Source: DASPTR01 sp041481365
GTDB lineage: Archaea > Thermoproteota > Bathyarchaeia > Bathyarchaeales > Bathycorpusculaceae
Assembly: GCA_041481365.1 (NCBI GenBank)
Contig: JBGPBS010000007.1
Location: 1 to 33,650, forward strand
Length of the DNA: 33,650 bases
Reading direction: 5' to 3'
A program made the position numbers and the translations under genes. The first letter of the stretch is position 1, and the number at the start of each line of letters is the position of its first letter. The notes beneath the pieces are model-generated. The model was given only the letters and a program-made list of their open reading frames with translations. It searched no databases and was not told where the DNA came from. Below are positions 14,935 through 22,172 of the stretch, one piece after another.

Positions 14935-15897
14935 ATGAGAAAAATAGGGTTAGTGACAAGTGGTGGAGACGCACCCGGCATGAACGCGGCTATTCGGGCA
15001 GCTGTTCGTATCGCTTATTCGAAGGGTTTTCAGGTTTTGGGTTTTGAAAGAGGATGGGAGGGTTTGATGACTAACATGATGAGGCCCTTGACTCCCCGTT
15101 CTGTGGGTGGGATAATTCAGCTGGGCGGCACTATTTTGCACACTTCCAGAAGTCTCAAGTTCAGGGAGAATGGGGGCCTTATGAAAGCGGCGCAGAGCCT
15201 TGCTTCGAACAAAGTTGAGGGGCTCGTGGTGATAGGCGGAAATGGTTCCTTCCAAGGAGCCCTTGAGCTGAGCAAAAATACTGAAGCCCTGATAGTTGGC
15301 GTTCCTGCGACGATCGACAACGATGTTTACGGATCAGATGAAACAATAGGCTTCGACACCGCCGTGAACACGGCAGTAACCGAGATTGACAAGATTCGGG
15401 ACACGGCGATTTCTCATGAAAGAGTCTTCATTGTCGAAGTAATGGGACGAACGCGGGGTTTCATCGCATCCGCAGTGGGGTTGGCGGTTGGAGCGGAGAT
15501 AATTCTGGTTCCTGAAGTCAAATTTGAAAAAGAGAGAATAATCCGGAGACTGGAGGAGAACAGTGCTAAGGGAAAACGCTCTGGAATAATCGTTGCTGCA
15601 GAAGGGATAGGCGACACTCGAAAGCTTGGAGCTGAAATAGAGAAAGATACTGGGACTGAAGTTAGGCTCAGTATCTTAGGTTACGCTCAGAGAGGTGGGA
15701 GTCCGACTGCGAGAAGCCGACTGCTGGCTAATTTGTTCGCGAATGAAGCATTAGAGCTGTTGTCAAGAAGAGAAGGAAGGAAAATGGTCGGATTGCAAGG
15801 CGGCGAAATCATGAGCATTGACCTTGAGAGGTCCTGCAAGACTGAGAAGACATTGGATTTGAGTATGCTCAAGCTGGCCGACGTGTTGGCAACGTAG
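14935..15897 (+). CDS. 6-phosphofructokinase, ATP-type signature (PfkA family)
   Basis: A 320-residue PfkA-family kinase for fructose-6-P. Blocks occur at E. coli-like positions: LVTSGGDAPGMNAAIRA, GGNGS (101-105), VPATIDND, EVMGRTRGF, and GYAQRGGSPTARSR. Gly at 104 and Ala before TIDND are the ATP-type residues. Position 103, normally an Asp that helps position Mg-ATP, is Asn here, which is unusual. ATG 14935 follows GGAGAGA at good spacing. It converges with a second PFK gene 15 bp away. Archaea usually use ADP-dependent PFKs, so a PfkA homolog suggests old transfer from bacteria. Confidence 0.92.
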   Translation: MRKIGLVTSGGDAPGMNAAIRAAVRIAYSKGFQVLGFERGWEGLMTNMMRPLTPRSVGGIIQLGGTILHTSRSLKFRENGGLMKAAQSLASNKVEGLVVIGGNGSFQGALELSKNTEALIVGVPATIDNDVYGSDETIGFDTAVNTAVTEIDKIRDTAISHERVFIVEVMGRTRGFIASAVGLAVGAEIILVPEVKFEKERIIRRLEENSAKGKRSGIIVAAEGIGDTRKLGAEIEKDTGTEVRLSILGYAQRGGSPTARSRLLANLFANEALELLSRREGRKMVGLQGGEIMSIDLERSCKTEKTLDLSMLKLADVLAT

Positions 15898-15912
15898 AAA
15901 GGGGGAGGAGTC

Positions 15913-16941
15913 TCAGCCGAAGAACACTTTTGCAATGTTATAGAGTTCCAAGTCCACTGTTTTCCGTTTGCCAATCACGTCCTTCAATGCTACTGAATTT
16001 ATTCTGTTTCCCTGAATGGCAACCATTCGGTCAAACCGTCTTTTGTGTACGAGGTCTATGGCCCCTATTCCGAACCTTGTTGCAAGTATTCGGTCGAAGG
16101 CTGTTGGTGAGCCCCCTCGCTGAAGATGTCCCAGAACAACGACACGAGTTTCAATGTTCATGCATTTTTCGATTTCCCTTCCGACGTAGTAGCCTATGCC
16201 ACCTAGGCGAATATGTCCGAATTCGTCGACTGCTTCGCTGTAGACGATCTCCGCGCCTCCTTTGGATTTGGCTCCTTCGGCAACGACGACTAGGCTGAAG
16301 TTTCGTCCACGTGTTTGTCTATGCTTGATGTGTCCGCAGACTTCCTTGATGCTGAACGGTTTTTCTGGAATTAGGATGATGTCAGCGCCGCCTGCAATGC
16401 CTGCTTCCAGGGCGATCCAGCCCGTGTTTCTGCCCATGACCTCGAGTATCATTACCCTCTGATGTGTTTCAGCGGTCGTGTGAAGCCGGTCGAGAGCCTC
16501 CGTAGCAATGGTGACCGCCGTGTTGAACCCAAAGGTGTAGTCGGTTCCGGCTATGTCATTGTCAATCGTTTTGGGCACTCCGACGCATTTGAGCCCGTAC
16601 CCGCCCATCTTTGAAGCCACGCTGAGAGTGTCGTCTCCGCCGATGACTACAAGAGCTCCGATTCCGGCCTTCCTGACGTTTTCAAGGATCTTTTCAGGTC
16701 CTTTTTCATGTTTGAACGGATTTGTCCTTGACGTTCCGAGGATTGACCCTCCACGTGGAAGAATGCCTGACACTGACGCCAGATCCAATGGCAGGAGTTC
16801 GCGATCGAGGAGACCGTGCCACCCGTCTCTGATGCCCAGGATTTCGTAACCGTAATTTTGGATTCCTTTTCTCACGACGGCTCTTATGACCGCGTCAATT
16901 CCCGGAGCGTCTCCTCCTCCGGTCAGTATTCCAACTTTCAT
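15913..16941 (-). CDS. 6-phosphofructokinase, PPi-type signature
   Basis: A 342-residue PfkA-family enzyme. LTGGGDAPGIDAVIRA opens the fold. GGDDT (101-105) has Asp at position 104 and VPKTIDND has Lys at 124, the pair known to exclude ATP and mark pyrophosphate-dependent PFKs. EVMGRNTGW and GHLQRGGSPTAFDR complete the active site. A PPi-linked enzyme is reversible, so it could serve glycolysis and gluconeogenesis. The gene starts 13 bp after the aldolase stop, forming an fba-pfp operon. It and the neighbouring ATP-type gene are probably ancient paralogs, not a recent duplication. Confidence 0.92.
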   Translation of the reverse strand: MKVGILTGGGDAPGIDAVIRAVVRKGIQNYGYEILGIRDGWHGLLDRELLPLDLASVSGILPRGGSILGTSRTNPFKHEKGPEKILENVRKAGIGALVVIGGDDTLSVASKMGGYGLKCVGVPKTIDNDIAGTDYTFGFNTAVTIATEALDRLHTTAETHQRVMILEVMGRNTGWIALEAGIAGGADIILIPEKPFSIKEVCGHIKHRQTRGRNFSLVVVAEGAKSKGGAEIVYSEAVDEFGHIRLGGIGYYVGREIEKCMNIETRVVVLGHLQRGGSPTAFDRILATRFGIGAIDLVHKRRFDRMVAIQGNRINSVALKDVIGKRKTVDLELYNIAKVFFG

Positions 16942-16954
16942 CGTGTTTTGCGTC

Positions 16955-17875
16955 CTAAGCGGTCTTTCCAGAACTGCCGAACAGTCGCATTTTAGCCTTG
17001 ACGACCTGTTTCATAGCGTCTTTTGCTGGGCCCAAAATCTTTCTAGGGTCAAACTCCTTAGGAGAGTTCGCCAGGGTTTCTCGCACGGTTGCAGTGAAGG
17101 CGAGTCGAAGATCAGTATCTATGTTGATTTTCGCGATGCCCATGGAGATGGCCTTCTGGATGTGGTCTTCTGGGATTCCTTTTGCGCCGCCGAGTTCAGC
17201 TCCGTATTTAGTTGCTTTCTCGATTATCCATGAGGGGACGCTTGATGCTCCGTGCAGCACGAGTGGTTTGCTGACTTTTTTGCTTATGAGCCTTAGCCTT
17301 TCAAAGTCAAGCTTCGGTTCTCCTTTGAACTTGTAGGCGCCATGACATGTGCCTATTGCAACTGCAAGCGCGTCAACGTTTGTTCGTTCAACGAATTCGC
17401 TGGCGGCTTCTGGATCGGTTAGGATTGCATCTTTCTCTTCGACGGTTGATTCTTCGACTCCTGCGAGTCTTCCAAGCTCAGCTTCGACAGGTATGCCTTT
17501 TGGATGTGCGATTTCGACTACACGCTTCGTCAGTGCGATGTTCTCGTCAAACTTGAGGTGCGACCCGTCAATCATCAGTGAGGTGAAGCCGGCGCCGATG
17601 CACTTGGATGCTGTTTCGAAGTCTTCCCCGTGGTCCAGATGCAACGACATTGGAACGGACGTGTTTTCAGCGGCTGTTCGCACGATCTTGGAAATGTAGG
17701 GCAGACCAGCGTATTTGATAGCACCTGGTGTAACAGCCAGTATGGCAGGTGATTTTTCTTCGGCCGCAGCCTCGGCGACGGCCAGAACCACTTCGAGGTT
17801 GTTCACGTTGAAGGCGCCGACGGCATACCCACTGCGCCTAGCGGGGACCATCAAGTCTCGGTTTGTAACAAGCAT
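16955..17875 (-). CDS. fba: fructose-1,6-bisphosphate aldolase, class II
   Basis: A 306-residue Zn-dependent aldolase splitting fructose-1,6-bisphosphate. The catalytic Asp and first zinc His are D81 and H82 in LHLDHGED. Further zinc ligands are E133 (EAELG), H178 (TCHGAYKF) and H208 (LHGAS). The sodium/phosphate loop and AKINIDTDLR follow. Most archaea use class I aldolase or the bifunctional FBPA/P, so a class II enzyme again points to a bacterial-style pathway. ATG 17875 follows a TATA box (17911-17916) with a leader of about 12-15 nt. It is first in an operon with the PPi-type PFK. Confidence 0.94.
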   Translation of the reverse strand: MLVTNRDLMVPARRSGYAVGAFNVNNLEVVLAVAEAAAEEKSPAILAVTPGAIKYAGLPYISKIVRTAAENTSVPMSLHLDHGEDFETASKCIGAGFTSLMIDGSHLKFDENIALTKRVVEIAHPKGIPVEAELGRLAGVEESTVEEKDAILTDPEAASEFVERTNVDALAVAIGTCHGAYKFKGEPKLDFERLRLISKKVSKPLVLHGASSVPSWIIEKATKYGAELGGAKGIPEDHIQKAISMGIAKINIDTDLRLAFTATVRETLANSPKEFDPRKILGPAKDAMKQVVKAKMRLFGSSGKTA

Positions 17876-17901
17876 GCTGTGTCACGTTGGACCACTATTG
17901 T

Positions 17902-17916
17902 CCAATTGGGTATAAA
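17902..17916 (-). promoter_or_regulatory. fba-pfp promoter with CCAATTGG palindrome
   Basis: The minus strand reads CATTTATACCC over 17908-17918, a good TATA box (17911-17916). Between it and the expected start (about 17888) sits the perfect palindrome CCAATTGG (17902-17909). A protein bound there would block the promoter, so it is a candidate operator for the glycolytic operon. The regulatory role is inference. Confidence 0.5.
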
Positions 17917-17998
17917 TGAATTTACATGAGCGAAAAAGAAGCTTCTGCAGCAAGTTTGCACAACTCGAAAAGAAAGCGTGTTTGAGACTGGAAGCTTT

Positions 17999-18271
17999 AT
18001 GAAGTTTGATTTCTTCTTTACTTGTCCGAGAGACCCGTCCATGACATGTTATTTCAGGCATCTTCAGCAAGTTTTCAAGAAGACAGGTATAGCCGTCACG
18101 ATTGAGAATAAGGTGGAACTGGACAAGACTATCCACGGCATCGTAGGTGTACCCTACAAGGACTGTCCGGCAGCTTGGAGGGAAGTCAAAAAGAGGATGG
18201 CTGAGGACGAAGCCGGTTTTGTCTCGACATTGAAAAATGCTTGGAAAAAACACTCAAGCCCGAGCGCATGA
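17999..18271 (+). CDS. conserved-looking small protein of unknown function
   Basis: A protein of 90 residues from ATG 17999 (the frame opens at 17978). It begins MKFDFFFTCPRDPSMTCYF, has three Cys (9, 17, 56), a beta-rich middle (GIAVTIENKVELDKTIHGIV) and a helical, charged C-terminus. The mixed alpha/beta pattern suggests a compact single domain. I do not recognise the family. It is divergent from fba and convergent with the small iron/zinc-site protein gene, 20 bp apart. No signal peptide or membrane segment is evident. Confidence 0.65.
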   Translation: MKFDFFFTCPRDPSMTCYFRHLQQVFKKTGIAVTIENKVELDKTIHGIVGVPYKDCPAAWREVKKRMAEDEAGFVSTLKNAWKKHSSPSA

Positions 18272-18291
18272 CTGCTCTTCTGCGCTGGAGC

Positions 18292-18447
18292 CTATTTCTT
18301 GGCTTTAAGTTTCTCTTTTGAGGTCTTTATGGTTTTCATAGGTTCGCCGCAACATATGAGGTCGCATGAGGAGCATCCGCAATCGTCTTCTACCATCACG
18401 ACGAGCCCACATTCGTCGCATTTGTATTTGTCTCCTTTCTTTGCCAT
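18292..18447 (-). CDS. desulforedoxin-like small metal-binding protein
   Basis: A 51-residue protein with a strong Shine-Dalgarno (GGAGGTG) 7 nt before ATG 18447. It has the desulforedoxin / desulfoferrodoxin N-domain pattern: YKCDECG (C10, C13) followed by LICCGEPM (C32, C33), which binds one Fe(Cys)4 in that family. An inserted DCGCSSC adds C23, C25 and C28, a variation seen in small anaerobe proteins. It probably acts in electron transfer or as a structural metal site in the cytoplasm, where it could serve oxygen or superoxide defence. The basic tail KEKLKAKK is typical of such short proteins. Confidence 0.82.
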   Translation of the reverse strand: MAKKGDKYKCDECGLVVMVEDDCGCSSCDLICCGEPMKTIKTSKEKLKAKK

Positions 18448-19082
18448 AATGTTCCACCTCCTCGTACGACAGTATAGGAGACTTTTTGGATTCTAAGGAA
18501 TATAAGACTATCCAGAATGTCCGATTCTCAAGCTTTGCTGAACTCTCATGGGATCTTGACTATTGTTTCTGAAGATTTCGAACTCCTGTGGCTCGCATCG
18601 GGTGCAGCTTGATCTTGGTCTCCGAGAGAACCTCACCCAAGCAGGCGGCGAGAATTTTGGCACGCCGACCTATGGTTTAGAGACGACGAAAAGGCTCGCA
18701 AAACACACCTCTACCCGTCGGTTTTTTCGGTCTTTGACATGGGTTTTCATGCCGTGAGCGCTGCGTGAATCTATCGTCGCTTTGGCTTGGGTCTGGTTCA
18801 ACAGCGTGCCAACCCTTACGTTTTGAAGTGTGATTCTTAGTGTTGCTCTTTGCCTTGCCATGTTTTGGCATCGTTGTTTGCAGTGTTGACGCTGTGCGCT
18901 GGTTGCGCTTGTTTTGTCCTGCCAATGCATCGGTGACGAAGTTGGCCCTGCAGGGCCGTTTCGGTCGGATAAACCTGATCGCTGGCTCCGGTTGCTGAGT
19001 TCGGCTTTGGTTGGAAAAAGTCTTAAATGATTGGTCATATATGAGTGCCTGTGCGTCTTCTCGTCGTTAGGAGACTGATGGT
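18448..19082. other. 635-bp stretch without a recognisable gene
   Basis: I find no supported protein or RNA gene. Minus-strand ORFs of 82 and 122 codons exist (18677-18925, 18670-19038) but overlap each other, are Arg/Lys/Gln-rich, show weak codon bias and match no family. A perfect 14-bp palindrome GGCCCTGCAGGGCC lies at 18944-18957. Near the right end are CTTAAATG and CATATATG (about 19021-19043), which probably form the promoter of the next gene and could also fire leftward. The strand is strongly G/T-rich, so an untyped structured RNA is possible. Confidence 0.4.
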
Positions 19083-19424
19083 TTGGAAATAAGTCGGAAG
19101 AAGCTTCGAGACGAGGTTCTGGAGAGGGTCAAGTACGTCAGGACCTGTGTCTTGGCGAGGGAGGTCTGCTTGCTTGTGCGGACGAACAGGGCCGTGCTCA
19201 ACCCGGAGGATGTTCGGGAGATCTGCCTGTCCATTTCGAAGCTTTGCAGGGAAGAAGGCTGCAAGGAGCCTAGCGAGATCTGCCAGAAAGCTGCCGAGGC
19301 CGTTGGGACAAGTGAAGAGGAGAAGTATCTTGAGCTTTGCGCGCAAAGCTGCATGAAATGTGGCGAGTCAAGAAAGCCCACGACGCCCCAGATGGCTCAG
19401 AACAAGTCTACGTACGTGACTTGA
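19083..19424 (+). CDS. Cys-rich four-helix protein, possible metal storage
   Basis: A 113-residue protein from TTG 19083, with AGGAG about 9 nt upstream. It has nine Cys: C22, C29, C48, C55, C60, C67, C86, C90, C93. Several are seven residues apart (C22-C29, C48-C55, C60-C67), which puts them on one face of helices, as in the cytosolic copper-storage proteins and DUF326-type four-helix bundles where Cys line the core. The His content is low. Function as a copper or other thiophilic-metal store is inference from spacing; a 4Fe-4S role for the C86/C90/C93 group is an alternative. The tail after residue 97 is polar and disordered. Confidence 0.7.
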   Translation: MEISRKKLRDEVLERVKYVRTCVLAREVCLLVRTNRAVLNPEDVREICLSISKLCREEGCKEPSEICQKAAEAVGTSEEEKYLELCAQSCMKCGESRKPTTPQMAQNKSTYVT

Positions 19425-19459
19425 GGATGGGAAATCTTTTAAAAGCATAAGACCATTCG

Positions 19460-19975
19460 TTGAATAATGACAGCAGGCGAAAGTTGGAGGTTAGAGAAGT
19501 GTATATTGCGCCCTTCGTGCCATCTCCGCCGCAAGTAGTTCAGAGAATGCTCAGCCTGGCAGAATTGAAAGCTGGAGAAGTGTTCTTCGACTTGGGCTCT
19601 GGAGACGGCAGAACAGTGATAATGGCCGCGAAGGAGTTCGGTGCAAGGGCCGTGGGTGTTGAACTGCGGGAGGATCTCGTTAAGAAAGCGTTAAGCAGCA
19701 TTTATGAGCAGAATCTTCAAAACAGGATAACCATAGTCAATGGGGACATGTTCCACGTGGATTTAACGTCGGCAGACGTTGTTTTCCTGTACTTGACGAC
19801 GAGCGCTAACGATAAAATAAAGCCGAAGCTAGAGTCTGATCTCAAAAAGAGCGTCCGAGTGGTTTCGCATGACTATGAGATCACAGGTTGGAAGCCATTC
19901 ACGACCGAGAATTACTGTGAAAACCAGACGCTCGGGTATCCCTCGCACACGTTGTATCTCTACAGGAAAACCTAA
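19460..19975 (+). CDS. SAM-dependent protein lysine methyltransferase (aKMT-like)
   Basis: A 171-residue class I methyltransferase that closely follows the layout of the Sulfolobus broad-specificity lysine methyltransferase aKMT. It has an N-terminal FVPSPPQVVQRML, SAM motif I FFDLGSGDGRTVIMAA, VGVELREDLV, VNGDMFHVDL, and the C-terminal VVSHDYEITGWKP with HTLYLY. It probably methylates many cytosolic and chromatin proteins. TTG 19460 lies about 20 bp after CTTTTAAAAG (19436-19445), so the mRNA may be leaderless. The thioesterase gene follows after 14 bp. A generic small-molecule methyltransferase is less likely given the C-terminal match. Confidence 0.85.
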   Translation: MNNDSRRKLEVREVYIAPFVPSPPQVVQRMLSLAELKAGEVFFDLGSGDGRTVIMAAKEFGARAVGVELREDLVKKALSSIYEQNLQNRITIVNGDMFHVDLTSADVVFLYLTTSANDKIKPKLESDLKKSVRVVSHDYEITGWKPFTTENYCENQTLGYPSHTLYLYRKT

Positions 19976-19989
19976 ACCAGTGAAGGCTT

Positions 19990-20406
19990 ATGCCATCAGC
20001 CGCATTCAAAGCCTCTTTCAGGGTAACATGGGCCGATACCGACGCGGCTCAAGTCGTGCATTATTCTAATTACTTCAGATTCTTCGAGAGGGCAGAAGAG
20101 GAGTTCTACAGACATCTGGGGTTCAGTTTCACCGACTTTCATGCCAGGGGACTTTGGTTTCCAAGGGTTGAAGCTTCTTGTCAATACAAGAAGCCCGCAA
20201 GGTTCGACGATCTTCTCGAAGTAGAAATCGCGATAGGAGAGCTAAAGGAAAAATCCATACGATTCGAATTCAACGTTTTCAACGTGGAGGAAGCCACGCT
20301 ACTCGCAGCGGGGTACGTCGTAGCCGTGGCGGCGGACAAACATACAGGAAAAGCCACAGAAATCCCGAAAGAGATCGTGAAGAAGCTCAGACCTTTCTGC
20401 AAATAG
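19990..20406 (+). CDS. acyl-CoA thioesterase, 4HBT/YbgC-like
   Basis: A 138-residue hot-dog-fold thioesterase. The N-terminal catalytic block RVTWADTDAAQVVHYSNYFR carries the YbgC/4-hydroxybenzoyl-CoA thioesterase Asp (D18) and adjacent His/Tyr. EASCQYKKPARFDD and the central beta strands complete the fold. It hydrolyses acyl-CoA, but chain length and substrate cannot be told. ATG 19990 follows GAAGG, 14 bp after the methyltransferase stop, so the two may share a transcript. Confidence 0.9.
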   Translation: MPSAAFKASFRVTWADTDAAQVVHYSNYFRFFERAEEEFYRHLGFSFTDFHARGLWFPRVEASCQYKKPARFDDLLEVEIAIGELKEKSIRFEFNVFNVEEATLLAAGYVVAVAADKHTGKATEIPKEIVKKLRPFCK

Positions 20407-20449
20407 GTTAATTAGGAAATGTCAAGCTGTGAATCATTGTGACTGAGAG

Positions 20450-20974
20450 ATGCAGTATGTTCCATGGCGATTCATTACGGACTGGCGATGCATTGCATGC
20501 GGCGACTGCTGCAAACTGTATAGCGTAGTCATAAGCTTTTATGAATGGCTGAGAATCGTCAAGTCCCACGGGGTTGAACAAACCGTCCCCGGAATTAGCA
20601 AGCTGTTCATAAAGAGAAGAGAAGACGGCTCATGCACGTTCCTAAACGACTTTTCGAACAGGTACACATGTGGAATACAATACATGAAACCCGCAGCATG
20701 CCAGCTCTGGCCCTTCAAGATACTGGCACGACCCGAATATGGGCATCCAAACGAAGCGTCATATCCGTATCTGGGCGATCCTCTTTTTGTGTATGCAGAT
20801 CCCATGTGCATCGGCATCAGATACGGGACACCAACCTTCGAATTTGCCAACCACACTCTCAGAGAATTCGCAGAACTTTCCCTAGGAATCCGCAACAGAC
20901 AGCACAGAACAACCGGGAACATAAGACCGCACTGGCCATCTGCGAACCTCAGGAGTATTAACCACATCTACTAG
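20450..20974 (+). CDS. YkgJ-family cysteine cluster protein
   Basis: A 174-residue protein of the CxxCxxCC (YkgJ) family. The N-terminal cluster is C14, C17, C20, C21 in CIACGDCCKLY, and a second group includes SCTFL, YTCGIQY and AACQLWPF. Eight or so conserved Cys are expected to bind Zn or an Fe-S cluster; the biochemical role of the family is not settled. ATG 20450 starts two residues before the usual first block. It stands 43 bp after the thioesterase gene. Confidence 0.85.
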   Translation: MQYVPWRFITDWRCIACGDCCKLYSVVISFYEWLRIVKSHGVEQTVPGISKLFIKRREDGSCTFLNDFSNRYTCGIQYMKPAACQLWPFKILARPEYGHPNEASYPYLGDPLFVYADPMCIGIRYGTPTFEFANHTLREFAELSLGIRNRQHRTTGNIRPHWPSANLRSINHIY

Positions 20975-21161
20975 AAAGCATTGGATGGAACCCTGGCTCC
21001 TTATGTACTTGTTCTCGCGGGCATGATGGGTTTCTTGTCGCATAAGCTCATCGCTTATTGTCAAACATTCACCTAGAGCATCACGGACGGGCCAAGCAGG
21101 TAGTTGAACCAAGCTGCTTTGAACAAGAAAAAGAATAAGAGAAAAATAGGCACGTTAATCC
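20975..21161. other. intergenic region before the metalloprotease gene
   Basis: I see no gene here. The left part lacks coding bias in any frame; the right end is A-rich and runs into the TATA box of the next gene. Confidence 0.45.
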
Positions 21162-21167
21162 TATAAA
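21162..21167 (+). promoter_or_regulatory. TATA box of the matrixin-like gene
   Basis: TATAAA in the context CCTATAAACG lies 22 bp before ATG 21186, supporting that start and a leaderless mRNA. Upstream TTG 21171 and ATG 21177 would be too close to the box. Confidence 0.6.
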
Positions 21168-21185
21168 CGCTTGGAAATGATTGAC

Positions 21186-22172
21186 ATGTCAGTAACTGAG
21201 GTCGGGCTCATTTCGACTCTGATCGCAGTTCTACTCCTCAATTCCTTCACAACCCTCATCATTCCTGCACATGCCGCGATTTCGATCGAGCTTGAAGAGT
21301 TTCGGTGGAACCGTTTCCCAATCTCGGTCTACGTAGAGATGAACCAGTGGAGCATACTTGACTACGCTCCAGCCATCCGCGAGGGACTCGACAATTGGCT
21401 GAAAGCCATCTGGAATTACACTAACGCCTATGACGGGCAGTCACTTGCGATGATAAGCTACACTTACTACGTCAAGGACATAAACTCCACAGGGAACCCA
21501 GATGTAATAATCTCCTTTGCTCCCTACGAGATGAGCGGCAAAGCCGTTGGACTGACAACATACAAGTATGATGACACCGCCCATGAACCCATAACACCCA
21601 TAATCATCAACATAACCACCCATTCCGCCACCGAGACTGACCTCTTCGTCAAAAACGTGGCCATGCACGAGTTCGGACACGCCCTGGGCGTCGGACATGC
21701 AAGCTCGCCAAACACGGAGAATGGACCAGAACTCATGTACTATGCCTCATCAAAAAGCGTGATCATCTTCCCCTCAACCCTGGACGTTTACGCGCTCACG
21801 CAGATCTACCAAGGCCATTTTGGTCAGACAACCCAGCTGCCTTCGAGCGTACCATACGTGATGCTTCCAGAAGGCGCCATACCTCCAACCCGAATGCCAC
21901 AGTGGCAAACATACCTCCAACAATACGTGCCCCCCATTGCTGTAGCGGCAATCTTTCTCCTACTAAGCCTAACTGTGGTGGCATATGTGACACGAAGAAA
22001 AACGGATGCAAGCAGGTCCCCACCCATACTACCTCCTCCACCGACAGATAGCAATTCAGCCTTACGCGCGCCCGAATTGCAGGTTGACAACGTCAAAACA
22101 AGGTTCAGCAAGGCGACAAGCGCGAAGACCTTAGACTTTCGGCCCAAGCGTGCGGAGGCTTGTCTATGGTAG
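21186..22172 (+). CDS. membrane-anchored matrixin-like zinc metalloprotease
   Basis: About 328 residues. An N-terminal signal segment (VGLISTLIAVLLLNSF ... PAHA) leads to an extracellular metzincin domain with MHEFGHALGVGHASS, where three His bind zinc and Glu is the base, followed by the Met-turn PELMYYAS. A transmembrane helix (PPIAVAAIFLLLSLTVVAYV) near residue 250 precedes a 50-residue cytoplasmic tail that starts RRK and is Pro-rich. The protease would face outward, acting on surface or environmental proteins. There is no obvious cysteine-switch propeptide. Its stop overlaps the next gene by 7 bp. Confidence 0.88.
   Translation: MSVTEVGLISTLIAVLLLNSFTTLIIPAHAAISIELEEFRWNRFPISVYVEMNQWSILDYAPAIREGLDNWLKAIWNYTNAYDGQSLAMISYTYYVKDINSTGNPDVIISFAPYEMSGKAVGLTTYKYDDTAHEPITPIIINITTHSATETDLFVKNVAMHEFGHALGVGHASSPNTENGPELMYYASSKSVIIFPSTLDVYALTQIYQGHFGQTTQLPSSVPYVMLPEGAIPPTRMPQWQTYLQQYVPPIAVAAIFLLLSLTVVAYVTRRKTDASRSPPILPPPPTDSNSALRAPELQVDNVKTRFSKATSAKTLDFRPKRAEACLW

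Noticed and set aside
18575..18600. Second T-arm-like sequence (GAGTTCGAAATC on the minus strand)
   Set aside because: Five-base stem pairing fails and no tRNA cloverleaf can be folded around it.
18670..19038. Overlapping minus-strand ORFs of 122 and 82 codons
   Set aside because: They overlap in different frames, are Arg/Gln/Thr-rich, and lack family matches or codon bias; reported only as an unexplained stretch.
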